DNA of 64,000 nucleotides from Mariniflexile sp. AS56 (GCF_030552475.1 NZ_JAUPED010000005.1:1-64000); one strand, 5' to 3'; positions 25,674 through 34,769 are shown, counted from the first letter of the stretch. Program-made: numbers and translations. Notes: generated by a model from the sequence alone, not told the origin.

Positions 25674-26807
25674 ATGATCAACAAACGCCTACTTATAAAA
25701 CATCTGTTATCGCATAACGATGAAAATAGTTTTTACGATAAAAAGCGTAAAATTGATATTAGTTTCAAGGAAGGAAAAGCTAAATTTCTGAAGCACGTTT
25801 GCGCCCTATCGAACAGCAACCCTAAAAACAACTCCTTTATTGTGATTGGTGTTGAAGATGATGACAACGATATTGTTGGTGTCGATTTTTTTGATGACAG
25901 CAAAATTCAAAACCTTATCAATGCCTATTTATCCCACCCACCTATTGTTCAGTATGAAAATATACCGTTTCCACATTTACCCGACCACAAAGTAGTTGGC
26001 TTAGTAACCATTCGCCCCACGGGAAAAATAACATCCCTACGCAAAAATATCTGGAAATATTACGGCGGCTCGGTGTTTTTTAGAGATGGCAGCATGAGTA
26101 TGCCTAAAGTGTTTGATATTGAAATAAAAGATAATAACTCTAAAATTGTAGAGGCTATTGAAAACAATTCGCAAAATAATATAGAGCACACTCTAAACGG
26201 CGTTTTCGATTTTCTTAAGAAACGAAAAGATTACAACGCCCAATACAAAGTGTTTAAAGAGTATTTTGTGGTATGTTGGGCAGGACAAAAGAAGGTCGTT
26301 AAAGATGAAATTTTTTATTCTAGAGTTGACATTGAATTGATAAATGAACAAGTCCGCTTGTTTTTCTCCGCTTTAGATGACGTCACTATCGATATAAGTG
26401 ACGATTCATTCAAAATTATTGAATATGTAAATCTAGGGTTTCAAAATTCAAATAAATACTACCAGTTGGAAGAAACACGTATTAGTTTTGAAAACAATGC
26501 TAATTACACCATCGAAACTAAACTTTTATTTGAACCACCGCAATATGATAAAAAAGTACTTCACCACATTTACAATACTACAAACGCTCTTTTTGAAAAA
26601 CTTAAAAACGGACTGCCTTTCACAAAAAATGAAGAAGCCGATTTGAAAAATTTACCTGTTACTTATTTAATTTGTTACCTTAATTTATTTCATGAAGCTA
26701 TTGATAAACTACATGAAGCGAAGCCCTATTTAAGAGCACATAGCGAGGAATTATACCTGCTATTTAAAGAATCTATGCGTGTTTTAAGAAAGGTAAAATA
26801 CAGTTGA
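25674..26807 (+). CDS. AlbA_2/Schlafen-type putative DNA-binding protein
   Basis: A 377-residue protein whose first ~125 residues form an AlbA_2 (Schlafen AAA-4) domain: FKEGKAKFLKHVCALSNS, FIVIGVEDDDNDIVGV, then GLVTIRPTGK. In family members this domain binds nucleic acid, often near mobile or defence genes. The remaining ~250 residues show no motif I know; they are predicted mixed alpha/beta, with a helical C-terminal end. The usual C-terminal winged helix or AAA part of longer relatives is not evident. It is a single gene lying between a pseudogene and a structured RNA element. Function unknown. Confidence 0.75.
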   Translation: MINKRLLIKHLLSHNDENSFYDKKRKIDISFKEGKAKFLKHVCALSNSNPKNNSFIVIGVEDDDNDIVGVDFFDDSKIQNLINAYLSHPPIVQYENIPFPHLPDHKVVGLVTIRPTGKITSLRKNIWKYYGGSVFFRDGSMSMPKVFDIEIKDNNSKIVEAIENNSQNNIEHTLNGVFDFLKKRKDYNAQYKVFKEYFVVCWAGQKKVVKDEIFYSRVDIELINEQVRLFFSALDDVTIDISDDSFKIIEYVNLGFQNSNKYYQLEETRISFENNANYTIETKLLFEPPQYDKKVLHHIYNTTNALFEKLKNGLPFTKNEEADLKNLPVTYLICYLNLFHEAIDKLHEAKPYLRAHSEELYLLFKESMRVLRKVKYS

Positions 26808-26872
26808 TATTCTTTTTTACTAAATTTTACTTAAAATTAACATGGGTGCTTTTTTTCTGACGAAATAATACA

Positions 26873-26880
26873 TATATTTG
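26873..26880 (+). promoter_or_regulatory. -7 promoter box before the structured element
   Basis: TATATTTG is a full TANNTTTG match in a gap with no downstream plus-strand gene. Transcription from it would start near 26885 and run into the hairpin and T-tract at 26908-26958. No clear -33 TTG is seen at the usual distance. Confidence 0.5.
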
Positions 26881-26884
26881 CCTT

Positions 26885-26957
26885 GCTATTAATCTTTATC
26901 AAGATATAACCTTGCTGCTCCCGAGAAAAACTTCGGCATTGTAGCAAGGTTTTTTTT
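26885..26957 (+). ncRNA. Candidate small structured RNA / strong terminator hairpin
   Basis: A putative ~70-base transcript. AACCTTGCT (26908-26916) pairs with AGCAAGGTT (26943-26951). An inner stem CCGA/TCGG is separated from the outer one by an internal loop. The right arm runs into nine T. A perfect -7 box lies just upstream. The hairpin also ends the convergent DUF1501 gene region and could simply be a terminator. On the opposite strand the loop region reads CGGGAGCAGCAAGG, which resembles the conserved 3' strand of bacterial SRP RNA. The strand and identity are therefore open. Confidence 0.45.
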
Positions 26958-28147
26958 TATATAAAATCCAACTGGTTAAAAGACTTGTTTAGAATTTTAT
27001 GATCATCAACTTCCAACCATTTATTTAGTACCGTAGCATAAATAGTTCTAAAATCTATTTCGAACTTTAAATCGCCATTATCATCCAAATCACTTAAACT
27101 CGCCATGTTATTGTAAACACCTTGTTTTTTCAACTGGTCACCAATAATGAACACGTTATTTGCCGTTCCATGATCTGTACCTACACTGGCGTTTTGTTTA
27201 ACACGACGTCCAAATTCAGAAAAAGTAAGTATTAAAGTGTCTTTAAAAGTATTATTGGCTTTTAAATCTTCAACAAAAGTTTCAATACCTTCCGCATAGG
27301 TTTTTAATAATTTCTTTTGAGTATTTTGTTGGTTTACATGAGTATCAAACCCGCCTAAAGACGTATAAAACACTTTGGTTTGTAACCCAGAATTAATAAA
27401 CTGCGCCGTTGTTTTAAGCTGTTTCCCAAACTTATTGTTTGGATATTCTTTTACAGAAGATACCGTTTTGCTGGTTTCATAAATATACTTGGCTGATGAT
27501 TGCGCATCAATCATAGTCTTATACAAATACCCTAAATTATGCTCACTTAAATGTGCATCATTTTGATGTTTGCCTAAGTTTTTAAAATAAGGGTCTCTCG
27601 ATAAATTAAACAAGGTTTTTGGATCTTGAGTTGCAATACCATTCATGTTCGAGCCTTTTAAAGCCAGCGACAAATTATCATCAACCTCTATTGCCGAATA
27701 CGGTTGTTCCCCGTAGGCATCTAAATAGCGCCCTAGCCAACCTGTTTGCGAAAACTTATTCGAATCGGTTGCTGTTTGCCAAATATCCATCGACCTAAAA
27801 TGCGAACGAACCGGATTGGGATACCCTACATTATTAATAATAGACAAATACCCATTATCGTATAATCTTTTTAATGGTGTTAGGCTACTATGTAACCCCA
27901 GCTCATCATTAAGTTTTATAACTTCATTTTTCGGAATGCTTAAAGTGGGACGTTCCTTATAATACAAATCATTTCTAAAAGGAATCACCGTATTTAAACC
28001 ATCGTTTCCGCCAGATAATTGAATAATAACCAAACGTTTATATCCCAATTCACTACTCGCAACCTGCTCAAAAGCTTTCACAAAACTTGGTACAAAAAAT
28101 AAACTGCTTGCTAAAGAGGACTGTTTTAAAAATTTTCTTCTATCCAT
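26957..28147 (-). CDS. DUF1501 family exported protein
   Basis: A 396-residue protein that begins MDRRKFLKQSSLASSLFFVP, a Tat-like signal with paired arginines. The DUF1501 signatures are VIIQLSGGNDGLNTVIPF, HSSLTPLKRLYDNG, FSQTGWLGRYLD, FYTSLGGFDTHVNQ and LILTFSEFGRR. DUF1501 proteins are relatives of the alkaline phosphatase/sulfatase fold and are nearly always encoded next to DUF1800 proteins. The frame is open 15 codons further, but the ATG at 28147 lies two bases after the DUF1800 stop and gives the signal peptide. The function is not established. Confidence 0.9.
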   Translation of the reverse strand: MDRRKFLKQSSLASSLFFVPSFVKAFEQVASSELGYKRLVIIQLSGGNDGLNTVIPFRNDLYYKERPTLSIPKNEVIKLNDELGLHSSLTPLKRLYDNGYLSIINNVGYPNPVRSHFRSMDIWQTATDSNKFSQTGWLGRYLDAYGEQPYSAIEVDDNLSLALKGSNMNGIATQDPKTLFNLSRDPYFKNLGKHQNDAHLSEHNLGYLYKTMIDAQSSAKYIYETSKTVSSVKEYPNNKFGKQLKTTAQFINSGLQTKVFYTSLGGFDTHVNQQNTQKKLLKTYAEGIETFVEDLKANNTFKDTLILTFSEFGRRVKQNASVGTDHGTANNVFIIGDQLKKQGVYNNMASLSDLDDNGDLKFEIDFRTIYATVLNKWLEVDDHKILNKSFNQLDFI

Positions 28148-28149
28148 AA

Positions 28150-29529
28150 CTAACACATTTGGTATTCTGGTAATGACATAAGTTGAATGCAATATTCATG
28201 CTTCGACACTTTATTTAATGACTTTAAATAATGCCGCGCTTCTAGATTTAAATCGCTTAACAAAATATAATCTTGCAAGTCTTTTACATCTACGTCTTTA
28301 AAATTTTTATTGAAGGCCTCCCAATTATGCTCTATTTTAAATTTCTTCCCGTAAGTGTTTTTAAATGCTGACTTTTTAGTAGCCATCATACCATCCGATT
28401 CACCTAGTTCCATTTTAGAAATGTAGGCATCGTTTAATAAAATAGAAGGAAGCTTTAATCGCAACACAATGGTATTACTGTCTATCCAGTTTTTACCACC
28501 TTTCCAACCTGCCACGTTTGGCGGGTCTAACAAGGTTTGCCCCAGTTGTTTTTGAATATAAAGTAATTGCTTTGGGTTGTTAAATTTTATGGGTACTAGT
28601 ACATTCATACCAACCAAAAGTTCGATGGGCGATTTTATTTTTGTACCGATATTTTCTTCATTATAAAACCACTCTTGACTAAATACAAAGCGCATAAGGC
28701 TTTCAATATGGTAGTCTTTATAAAACACATCGGCCATTTGGTTTATATGCGCCTCATCTAAAACACCATTTACAAAATAGCGGTATATTTTTTCACATAT
28801 AAATTTTGCACATTGCTTTTGCTCTAAAATAATATCGATGATATCTTCCCCTTTAAAACTTCCTGTTTTTCCGAAGAACGTTTTATCGGTAGTATCATGA
28901 GCAAAACGTCTAAAAACAAATTCGCCATTTAAATTATGGCCATAGCCTGTAAAAGCTTTAGCACTTTCTTTTATATCATTTTCGGTATAATGTCCTTCGC
29001 CTAAGGTGAACAATTCCATGAGTTCACGCGCGAAATTCTCGTTGGGTTTTTGTTTCTTATTTTGTTTAGTATTTAAATACTTGGTCATGGCAGCTTCTTT
29101 AGCAACTGCATTCACAAAATCTTTAAAATTTCCTAGTGCATGTTGGCGCAGCATATTATTAAACTGCTGAATATACACTACATTATTATCTTCACAAACA
29201 AACACATTAGCCCAAAAGAGTGTCATTTTCTCTCTTAAAAGTTCCGATGAATTTACCAATCGATCTACCCAAGCCACATTTAATTCTATGGTTTTTTCTC
29301 GACTTAACTTTTGAAGTTTTTTTAAATCTTCTGAAGACCTTTTGGTTTCACCGTTTAAAACAGCATCAATTTCAGCAGTATCTACTTTTAAAGCCGTGAC
29401 ATTCTTCGAACTCTCAAAAAGATTCCGAATAACATCTTCCTTCTTTAATTTCGATAAAACTTCTACCTGATTTGGTAAAATACCAAAGCCGGCTCGCCAA
29501 TATAAATGCTGAATATGCTTTGCTTTCAT
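28150..29529 (-). CDS. DUF1800 family protein
   Basis: A 459-residue helical protein with DUF1800 signatures: the start KHIQHLYWRAGFGILP, LREKMTLFWANVFV, NFARELMELFTLGEGHY, YTENDIKESAKAFTGY, then FFGKTG and LLDPPNVAGWKGG. No clear signal peptide is seen, although the partner is Tat-type; it may be carried out with DUF1501 or its start may differ. It is the first gene of the two-gene operon. The pair is common in Bacteroidota and Planctomycetes and is thought to act in the envelope or extracellularly, but no activity is proven. Confidence 0.9.
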   Translation of the reverse strand: MKAKHIQHLYWRAGFGILPNQVEVLSKLKKEDVIRNLFESSKNVTALKVDTAEIDAVLNGETKRSSEDLKKLQKLSREKTIELNVAWVDRLVNSSELLREKMTLFWANVFVCEDNNVVYIQQFNNMLRQHALGNFKDFVNAVAKEAAMTKYLNTKQNKKQKPNENFARELMELFTLGEGHYTENDIKESAKAFTGYGHNLNGEFVFRRFAHDTTDKTFFGKTGSFKGEDIIDIILEQKQCAKFICEKIYRYFVNGVLDEAHINQMADVFYKDYHIESLMRFVFSQEWFYNEENIGTKIKSPIELLVGMNVLVPIKFNNPKQLLYIQKQLGQTLLDPPNVAGWKGGKNWIDSNTIVLRLKLPSILLNDAYISKMELGESDGMMATKKSAFKNTYGKKFKIEHNWEAFNKNFKDVDVKDLQDYILLSDLNLEARHYLKSLNKVSKHEYCIQLMSLPEYQMC

Positions 29530-29619
29530 CTGTAAACAAATAAGTTATATAACCTCTTAGACCCTAATTATTTAAAATAGTTTAATGGAGGCAGCTTAAA
29601 GCATAAATATAGCGCTTAA

Positions 29620-31173
29620 TTATAAATCAAACTTAATGCCTTGCGCTAGTGGTAACTCGGTTGTATAATTAATGGTATTGGTTTGGCGTCGCATATATAC
29701 TTTCCAAGCATCACTACCCGATTCACGACCACCACCTGTGTCTTTTTCACCACCAAAAGCACCACCAATCTCGGCACCAGAAGTTCCAATATTCACGTTA
29801 GCAATACCACAATCAGACCCAGCAACAGATAAGAAATGTTCAGCTTCTCGTAAATTGTTAGTCATAATTGCAGAAGATAAGCCTTGTGCCACATTATTTT
29901 GAATATCAATAGCATTTTCTATACTGCCTGAGTATTTAAGTAAATATAAAACAGGAGCAAAAGTTTCGTGTTGTACAATTTTATATTCAGGTTTCCCTTC
30001 AGCGATTGCTGGTTTTACATAACAACCACTTTCATAACCTTCACCTTTAAAAACGCCACCTTCAACAACAATGTTTCCACCTTCTTCAACAACTTTGGTT
30101 AGAGCATTTTGATACATTTTAACAGCATCTGTATCTATTAACGGTCCTACATGGTTATTTTCATCTAACGGATTCCCAACACGAAGTTGTTTATAAGCAT
30201 CGGTAACCGCGGTTTTTACCGTATCGTAAACAGACTCATGAATAATTAATCGACGTGTTGAAGTACAACGCTGTCCGCAAGTACCCACGGCACCAAAAAC
30301 AGCTCCAATAACTGTCATTTTTATATCAGCATCTGGCGTTACAATAATAGCGTTATTTCCACCCAATTCTAATAAAGATTTCCCTAAACGACCCGCCACT
30401 TCTTTGGCTACAATTTTACCCATTCTGGTAGAACCTGTTGCCGAAATTAACGGAATACGCGTATCCTTGGTCATAAATTCACCTACTTGATAATCGCCGT
30501 TAATTAAACAGGAAATACCTTCGGGTAAATTATTTGCTTTAAAAACTTCGGCCGCCATATTTTGACATGCAATACCACAAAGCGGTGTTTTTTCACTCGG
30601 TTTCCACACACATACATCACCACAAATCCAAGCAAGCGCGGTATTCCAAGCCCAAACAGCTACAGGAAAGTTAAATGCAGAAATAATACCAACAACGCCT
30701 AGTGAATGGTATTGCTCATACATACGGTGTCCAGGACGTTCCGAATGCATAGTTAACCCATGAAGCTGGCGCGATAAACCCACTGCAAAATCGCAGATAT
30801 CAATCATTTCTTGTACTTCACCCAAACCTTCTTGGTATGATTTACCCATTTCATAAGACACTAGTTTCCCTAAAGCCTCTTTTTTTTCTCGTAATTTATC
30901 TCCAAATTGCCTAACAATATCTCCTCGTTGCGGTGCAGGCATCATCTTCCAAGTTTTAAAAGCTTGGGTAGCAGCCTCCATGACTTTATCAAAATCTTCT
31001 TTTGAAGTGGTAGCGACCTTCCCTATTAATTGTCCGTCTACGGGCGAGTAAGATTCCAAAACGTCTCCATTAGAAAAATTCACTGAACCTGTAGAAGTTC
31101 CTTCATTTATTGCTTTAACACCTAATTGCTCTAAGGCTTCCTTTATTCCGAAATTTGCAGAAATTGCACTCAT
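29620..31173 (-). CDS. Aldehyde dehydrogenase, ALDH7/AASADH type
   Basis: Oxidises an aldehyde to the acid with NAD(P)+, most likely alpha-aminoadipic semialdehyde in lysine breakdown (antiquitin type). The length of 517 residues fits. Motifs: the oxyanion Asn in SAFNFPVAVWAWN, SATGSTRMGK for the cofactor, LLELGGNNAIIV with the general base Glu, GTCGQRCTSTRRL with the catalytic Cys, and HETFAPVLYLLKY. The C-terminal GGAFGGEKDTGGGRESGSD, plus the ALDH7-type INVGTSGAEIG pattern, supports the subfamily. It is a single gene. The Tyr-rich segment HSERPGHRMYEQYHSLG is typical of ALDH7. Confidence 0.92.
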   Translation of the reverse strand: MSAISANFGIKEALEQLGVKAINEGTSTGSVNFSNGDVLESYSPVDGQLIGKVATTSKEDFDKVMEAATQAFKTWKMMPAPQRGDIVRQFGDKLREKKEALGKLVSYEMGKSYQEGLGEVQEMIDICDFAVGLSRQLHGLTMHSERPGHRMYEQYHSLGVVGIISAFNFPVAVWAWNTALAWICGDVCVWKPSEKTPLCGIACQNMAAEVFKANNLPEGISCLINGDYQVGEFMTKDTRIPLISATGSTRMGKIVAKEVAGRLGKSLLELGGNNAIIVTPDADIKMTVIGAVFGAVGTCGQRCTSTRRLIIHESVYDTVKTAVTDAYKQLRVGNPLDENNHVGPLIDTDAVKMYQNALTKVVEEGGNIVVEGGVFKGEGYESGCYVKPAIAEGKPEYKIVQHETFAPVLYLLKYSGSIENAIDIQNNVAQGLSSAIMTNNLREAEHFLSVAGSDCGIANVNIGTSGAEIGGAFGGEKDTGGGRESGSDAWKVYMRRQTNTINYTTELPLAQGIKFDL

Positions 31174-31303
31174 ATATATTGAATATTTACGAATTATATT
31201 ATTTACAGGTAAATATACTAATAAAAACTCAATACTTTTTGAAGATACTCACTAAAATAAATTATATTTAAAGTCTATTTTAAATAAAAAATAATTCTGG
31301 AAA

Positions 31304-31627
31304 ATGACAAAAACACCCCCTTATTATGCGGTTATTTTCACATCTAAACATTCTAATGTAACAGATGGCTATAACGAGATGACGCAACAAATGGAAACTT
31401 TAGCAAAACAACAAAAGGGTTTCTTAGGCATCACTAGCGCCCGAGACCATATTGGCATTACTGTAAGTTATTGGGAACGTTTGGATGACATTACGAATTG
31501 GAAGCAACAAAGCGACCATTTTATAGCTCAGAAAAAAGGAAAGAGTACTTGGTACGATTGGTATGATGTGAAAATTTGTAAAGTTGAACGTGCCTACAAT
31601 TTCAATGCCCCAGAAACTACTGTTTAA
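31304..31627 (+). CDS. Antibiotic biosynthesis monooxygenase (ABM) fold protein
   Basis: A 107-residue dimeric alpha/beta-barrel type protein. The pattern YYAVIFTSKHS, then YNEMTQQMETLAKQQKGFLG, then ITVSYWERLDDITNWKQQSDH is the ABM fold seen in small monooxygenases, heme-degrading enzymes and stress proteins. No heme ligand can be assigned. It is divergent from the aldehyde dehydrogenase gene. Its stop overlaps the end of the convergent EEP gene by 11 bases. The function is unknown beyond the fold. Confidence 0.85.
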   Translation: MTKTPPYYAVIFTSKHSNVTDGYNEMTQQMETLAKQQKGFLGITSARDHIGITVSYWERLDDITNWKQQSDHFIAQKKGKSTWYDWYDVKICKVERAYNFNAPETTV

Positions 31628-32486
31628 TATATGTTTTTAACATACTGTGGTCACTTTTAAATGTACTTATTTTTTGGGTTTTAAGAATGTTCAAATCTTT
31701 AGAAACCCAAATATGGTCGAGAGACAGTAAGGGTATATTCCAAAACCAAGTTTCTCTAAAACCATTTCCTTTTTCATTAAAAGCATGATTAAAATTAGCT
31801 TTAATTTCTTTTAAAGTTTTAGATTCAAAAGGCACATTAAAATCTCCTAAAAGGATGGTTTTTTCTTGTTTCTTAATTATTTTATTTACAAAATCGAGTT
31901 CCCATGTTCGTGGCACATCAGGACTTCCTGTAACATCCACCGCATAAAAATTTATGCCCTGGGTTTTAAAATTTATAACTGTAGACTTATAATTGGAAGT
32001 TATTTCGTTTTCAATTTGAATGGCTGTTTTTGAAAAAATAGTGATTCCATTTCTCAATTTATAAAAATAATAGTTTGGATATTTTAGCTGAAGCAACTTT
32101 ACACGAACCTTTTCAGATTCCACTAAAACCAATACATCTGGAATGCTGCTACTTTCATTAAAAGCTTCCTCAAAACCATTATCGCGTGACGCATTCCAAA
32201 ATACCACCTCTAGATCTGAATCTTTTACAGATTCTGGAATGTGAATTTTAAAGCTTCGTCCCAGCCAAATTACTAATAAAACACTAGCTACAATAACATG
32301 ATACTTTCTTTTCTTAAGAAATACCGATAACATTAATATGACAGTTATAATTGCTGGTAACGTAAATACATAATAATATAATGAACTCGTGTAACTACGC
32401 TCCTTCAATACAAAATGTACTACCAAAAGTGCCGTAATTAATACAACATTTAGCAGCCAATAAAGAATCCTGAAAAATTTTATCAT
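31617..32486 (-). CDS. Endonuclease/exonuclease/phosphatase family membrane protein
   Basis: A 289-residue protein with three N-terminal membrane helices (~5-25, ~35-55, ~62-80) and a C-terminal EEP domain. Domain motifs: VVFWNASRD near residue 95, DVLVLVESE with the metal Glu, ILLGDFNVP with Asp/Asn, and LDHIWVSKD and FKSDHSMLKT with the catalytic His/Asp. EEP domains cut phosphodiesters in nucleic acids, phospholipids or other phosphate esters. The membrane anchor places the active domain outside the cytoplasm, so extracellular DNA or lipid phosphates are possible substrates. It overlaps the YciI-like gene by one base. Confidence 0.87.
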   Translation of the reverse strand: MIKFFRILYWLLNVVLITALLVVHFVLKERSYTSSLYYYVFTLPAIITVILMLSVFLKKRKYHVIVASVLLVIWLGRSFKIHIPESVKDSDLEVVFWNASRDNGFEEAFNESSSIPDVLVLVESEKVRVKLLQLKYPNYYFYKLRNGITIFSKTAIQIENEITSNYKSTVINFKTQGINFYAVDVTGSPDVPRTWELDFVNKIIKKQEKTILLGDFNVPFESKTLKEIKANFNHAFNEKGNGFRETWFWNIPLLSLDHIWVSKDLNILKTQKISTFKSDHSMLKTYIKQ

Positions 32487-33010
32487 TACCTAAGCGGAGA
32501 GCCTTTTCCTGCCCACCAAGGGTGCATTTCTATAACCAAACGGCCTGCTTTCACCATAGGGTCGGCATTCGCTAAACTATCCGCCATTTTTTGAGTTGGC
32601 ACGTTGTAGATAGTAACACCTCGTATACTACCTGTATCTCCAAAAGGACCAGAAATATCAGCATAACCTAACTCATACATTTTAGCTAAATGCGCTAAAT
32701 GTTCTTGCTGTAAAATCTCTGCTTCTTCTTCGTTTTGCGAACGAATGGGTCCATTCTTTAAAAAAGCCATAAAATACTGCTGCATTAAAATGGTGTCTTT
32801 CGTCTTTTCATCAACATACTCGTAGGTTTTAAACCCTTTAGAAGTCAGTTCTTCTTTAATTTCTTTAACCGTTTTTATTATAGGTTCTTCTATAATCTCT
32901 GTAATTATGGTGTCTTGAACAGGTTCGCTAACCACTGGGTTTTCCTTTTCTATTTTTTTACACGACACAAGCACTAATACCGCAACACATACTCCTATAT
33001 ATTTTTTCAT
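32486..33010 (-). CDS. YciI-like lipoprotein
   Basis: A 174-residue lipoprotein (lipobox LVSC near residue 17). It has a Glu/Val/Pro-rich spacer at ~20-60 and a YCII-related domain. Domain signs are QQYFMAFLKNGPIRSQ, then QEEHLAHL-like QQEHLAHLAKMYELG, GPFGDTGSIRGV and DPMVKAGRLVIEMHPWW. YciI domains are ferredoxin-like folds with a conserved His, and some are chlorite-dismutase-like or dehydrogenase-like; an exported lipoprotein form is common in Bacteroidota. It is coupled to the EEP gene through a one-base overlap and lies 23 bases after the CYTH gene. Confidence 0.85.
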   Translation of the reverse strand: MKKYIGVCVAVLVLVSCKKIEKENPVVSEPVQDTIITEIIEEPIIKTVKEIKEELTSKGFKTYEYVDEKTKDTILMQQYFMAFLKNGPIRSQNEEEAEILQQEHLAHLAKMYELGYADISGPFGDTGSIRGVTIYNVPTQKMADSLANADPMVKAGRLVIEMHPWWAGKGSPLR

Positions 33011-33033
33011 GGGTTTTCTTTTAATAATTTACG

Positions 33034-33501
33034 TTACCAAGTTTTAAATGGTTTTTTACTAAGTTGTGAATTATAATATTTTATAGCTCCTGTAACCTCT
33101 TCACCCAACCAATCGGGCTTTAAAAAAGTTTCATTTTCCGAGTTTAATTCTACTTCTGCAACAACTAATCCGTCATTTTCACCATAAAACTCATCCACTT
33201 CAAAAATATGATTACCAACATTAACTTCATAACGCGTTTTATCTATAATACCTGGCTCACAAAGTTTTAAAAGCGCTTCTACTTCTTCTTTCAACAACGA
33301 TTTTTCCCATTCAAATCGCGACAAACCATCATGAGTCGACGCACCTTTTACAGTAATAAACCCCATATCTCCTTTCAACCGAACGCGTACCGTTCGCTCT
33401 TTATGCGTATTTAAGAACCCTTGGATAATTCTAGTGCTTTTAAAAGCTTCCGTTTTATATCTATTTGAATTTACTAAAAATTTACGTTCTATTTCTATCA
33501 T
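33034..33501 (-). CDS. CYTH domain protein (triphosphate tunnel metalloenzyme)
   Basis: A 155-residue CYTH protein. The key start MIEIERKFLV carries the ExExK motif. Further tunnel residues are seen in RTVRVRLKG, FITVKGASTHDGLSRFEWEK, DKTRYEV, and EVDEFYGENDGLVVAEVEL. Family members hydrolyse inorganic tripolyphosphate or other triphosphates. The frame is open 14 codons upstream, but the ATG at 33501 gives the exact motif start and fits the -7 box 40 bases before it. First gene of a three-gene operon with the YciI lipoprotein and EEP protein, an unusual grouping around phosphate esters. Confidence 0.9.
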   Translation of the reverse strand: MIEIERKFLVNSNRYKTEAFKSTRIIQGFLNTHKERTVRVRLKGDMGFITVKGASTHDGLSRFEWEKSLLKEEVEALLKLCEPGIIDKTRYEVNVGNHIFEVDEFYGENDGLVVAEVELNSENETFLKPDWLGEEVTGAIKYYNSQLSKKPFKTW

Positions 33502-33540
33502 AATAATGCCCACTAAGGTGGATATCTCATTAATTTTATA

Positions 33541-33548
33541 CAAATCTA
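33541..33548 (-). promoter_or_regulatory. -7 promoter box of the CYTH operon
   Basis: The minus strand reads TAGATTTG, a full TANNTTTG match, 39 bases before the CYTH start codon at 33501. Confidence 0.6.
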
Positions 33549-33558
33549 ATAAATTGAG

Positions 33559-33578
33559 ATTCCTGCCGTCTCAGGAAT
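33559..33578. repeat. Small palindrome ATTCCTG-CAGGAAT
   Basis: A 7-base perfect inverted repeat with loop CCGTCT in the gap between the divergent CYTH and dinB genes. It is related to the palindrome at 3708-3725. It is too far from a T-tract to be a terminator. Confidence 0.45.
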
Positions 33579-33593
33579 TCATAAATTTACAGT

Positions 33594-34691
33594 ATGTTGA
33601 CCGATTTACCAATACGAAAAATAATTCATGTAGATATGGATGCATTTTATGCCTCTGTTGAACAATTGGATAACCCAGATCTTATAGGGAAACCGGTCGC
33701 TGTTGGAGGAAACGGAAAACGAGGCGTAATAAGTGCTGCGAGTTATGAGGCCAGAAAATTTGGCGTAAAAAGTGCTATGGCAGGAAATTTAGCTATTAAA
33801 TTGTGTCCAGAACTTATTTTCGTGAAACCTAATTTTGAACGTTATACCGAAATTTCAAAAAAAATTAGAAAAATATTTCTCGATTACACCGATTTGGTTG
33901 AACCTCTTTCTTTAGATGAAGCCTATTTAGATGTTACCGATAATAAAAAAGGAAACCCTAGCGCTTCATTAATCGCTGAAGAGATAAGAGCGCGTATTTT
34001 TAATGAAGTGGGCTTAACAGCCTCTGCAGGCATCTCTATAAACAAGTTTGTTGCCAAAATTGCCAGTGATTATAATAAACCTAACGGTCAAAAAACTGTA
34101 AACCCCGAAGAAGTTGTGCCATTTTTAGAAGTTCTTGATATTCGGAAATTTTATGGCGTAGGCAAGGTCACTGCTGAAAAAATGTATCAATTGGGCATTT
34201 TTACGGGAGAAGATTTAAAACGAAAATCTATTGAGTTTTTAGATGAACATTTTGGAAAATCTGGAAAGTATTACTACGATGTGGTAAGAGGAATCCATAC
34301 CAGTGACGTTAAACCCAACCGAATTAGAAAAAGTTTAGCTGCTGAACGTACGTTTAGTGAAAATTTATCGAGTGAAGTATTTATGCTTGAAAAATTAGAG
34401 CACATCGCAGCCGAAGTCTCCCGAAGGTTAGTGAAAAGTAAAGTTTCTGGCAAAACCGTGACTTTAAAAATTAAATATAGCGATTTCACATTGCAAACTA
34501 GAAGTAAAACTTTGCACTATTTTATTAGCGACAAGGCTTTAATTCTAGATACCGCCAAAGACCTATTATATCAAGAAAAATTAAATAACTCGGTGCGGTT
34601 ACTTGGCATTTCCATGTCTAACCTTAACACCGAAACAAAAAAAACACCGGAACAAAAAAGTGTAAGCGTCCAGTTAAAATTTGGGTTTTAG
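33594..34691 (+). CDS. dinB: DNA polymerase IV
   Basis: A Y-family translesion polymerase of 365 residues. Catalytic motifs: HVDMDAFYASVEQ near residue 12 (metal Asp), the little-finger-adjacent SLDEAYLDVTDN (paired Asp/Glu), GISINKFVAKIASDYNKPNG, and the helix-hairpin-helix GVGKVTAEKMYQLGI. The C-terminal little finger is complete, but I see no canonical beta-clamp-binding QLxLF tail; the chain ends VQLKFGF, which may serve. The start codon is four bases after a near -7 box (TAAATTTA). It is monocistronic with a strong terminator. Confidence 0.95.
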   Translation: MLTDLPIRKIIHVDMDAFYASVEQLDNPDLIGKPVAVGGNGKRGVISAASYEARKFGVKSAMAGNLAIKLCPELIFVKPNFERYTEISKKIRKIFLDYTDLVEPLSLDEAYLDVTDNKKGNPSASLIAEEIRARIFNEVGLTASAGISINKFVAKIASDYNKPNGQKTVNPEEVVPFLEVLDIRKFYGVGKVTAEKMYQLGIFTGEDLKRKSIEFLDEHFGKSGKYYYDVVRGIHTSDVKPNRIRKSLAAERTFSENLSSEVFMLEKLEHIAAEVSRRLVKSKVSGKTVTLKIKYSDFTLQTRSKTLHYFISDKALILDTAKDLLYQEKLNNSVRLLGISMSNLNTETKKTPEQKSVSVQLKFGF

Positions 34692-34731
34692 TGGCACCCC
34701 ATTTTATATGCAACACCCCTCTACAAAATGA

Positions 34732-34769
34732 AAAAGGGCAGATTTCTTAATAAAGAAATCTGCCCTTTT
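34732..34769. terminator. Bidirectional terminator between dinB and pyk
   Basis: A 17-base perfect stem, AAAAGGGCAGATTTCTT (34732-34748) and AAGAAATCTGCCCTTTT (34753-34769), loop AATA. A-rich on one side and T-rich on the other, so it serves both convergent genes. Confidence 0.92.
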
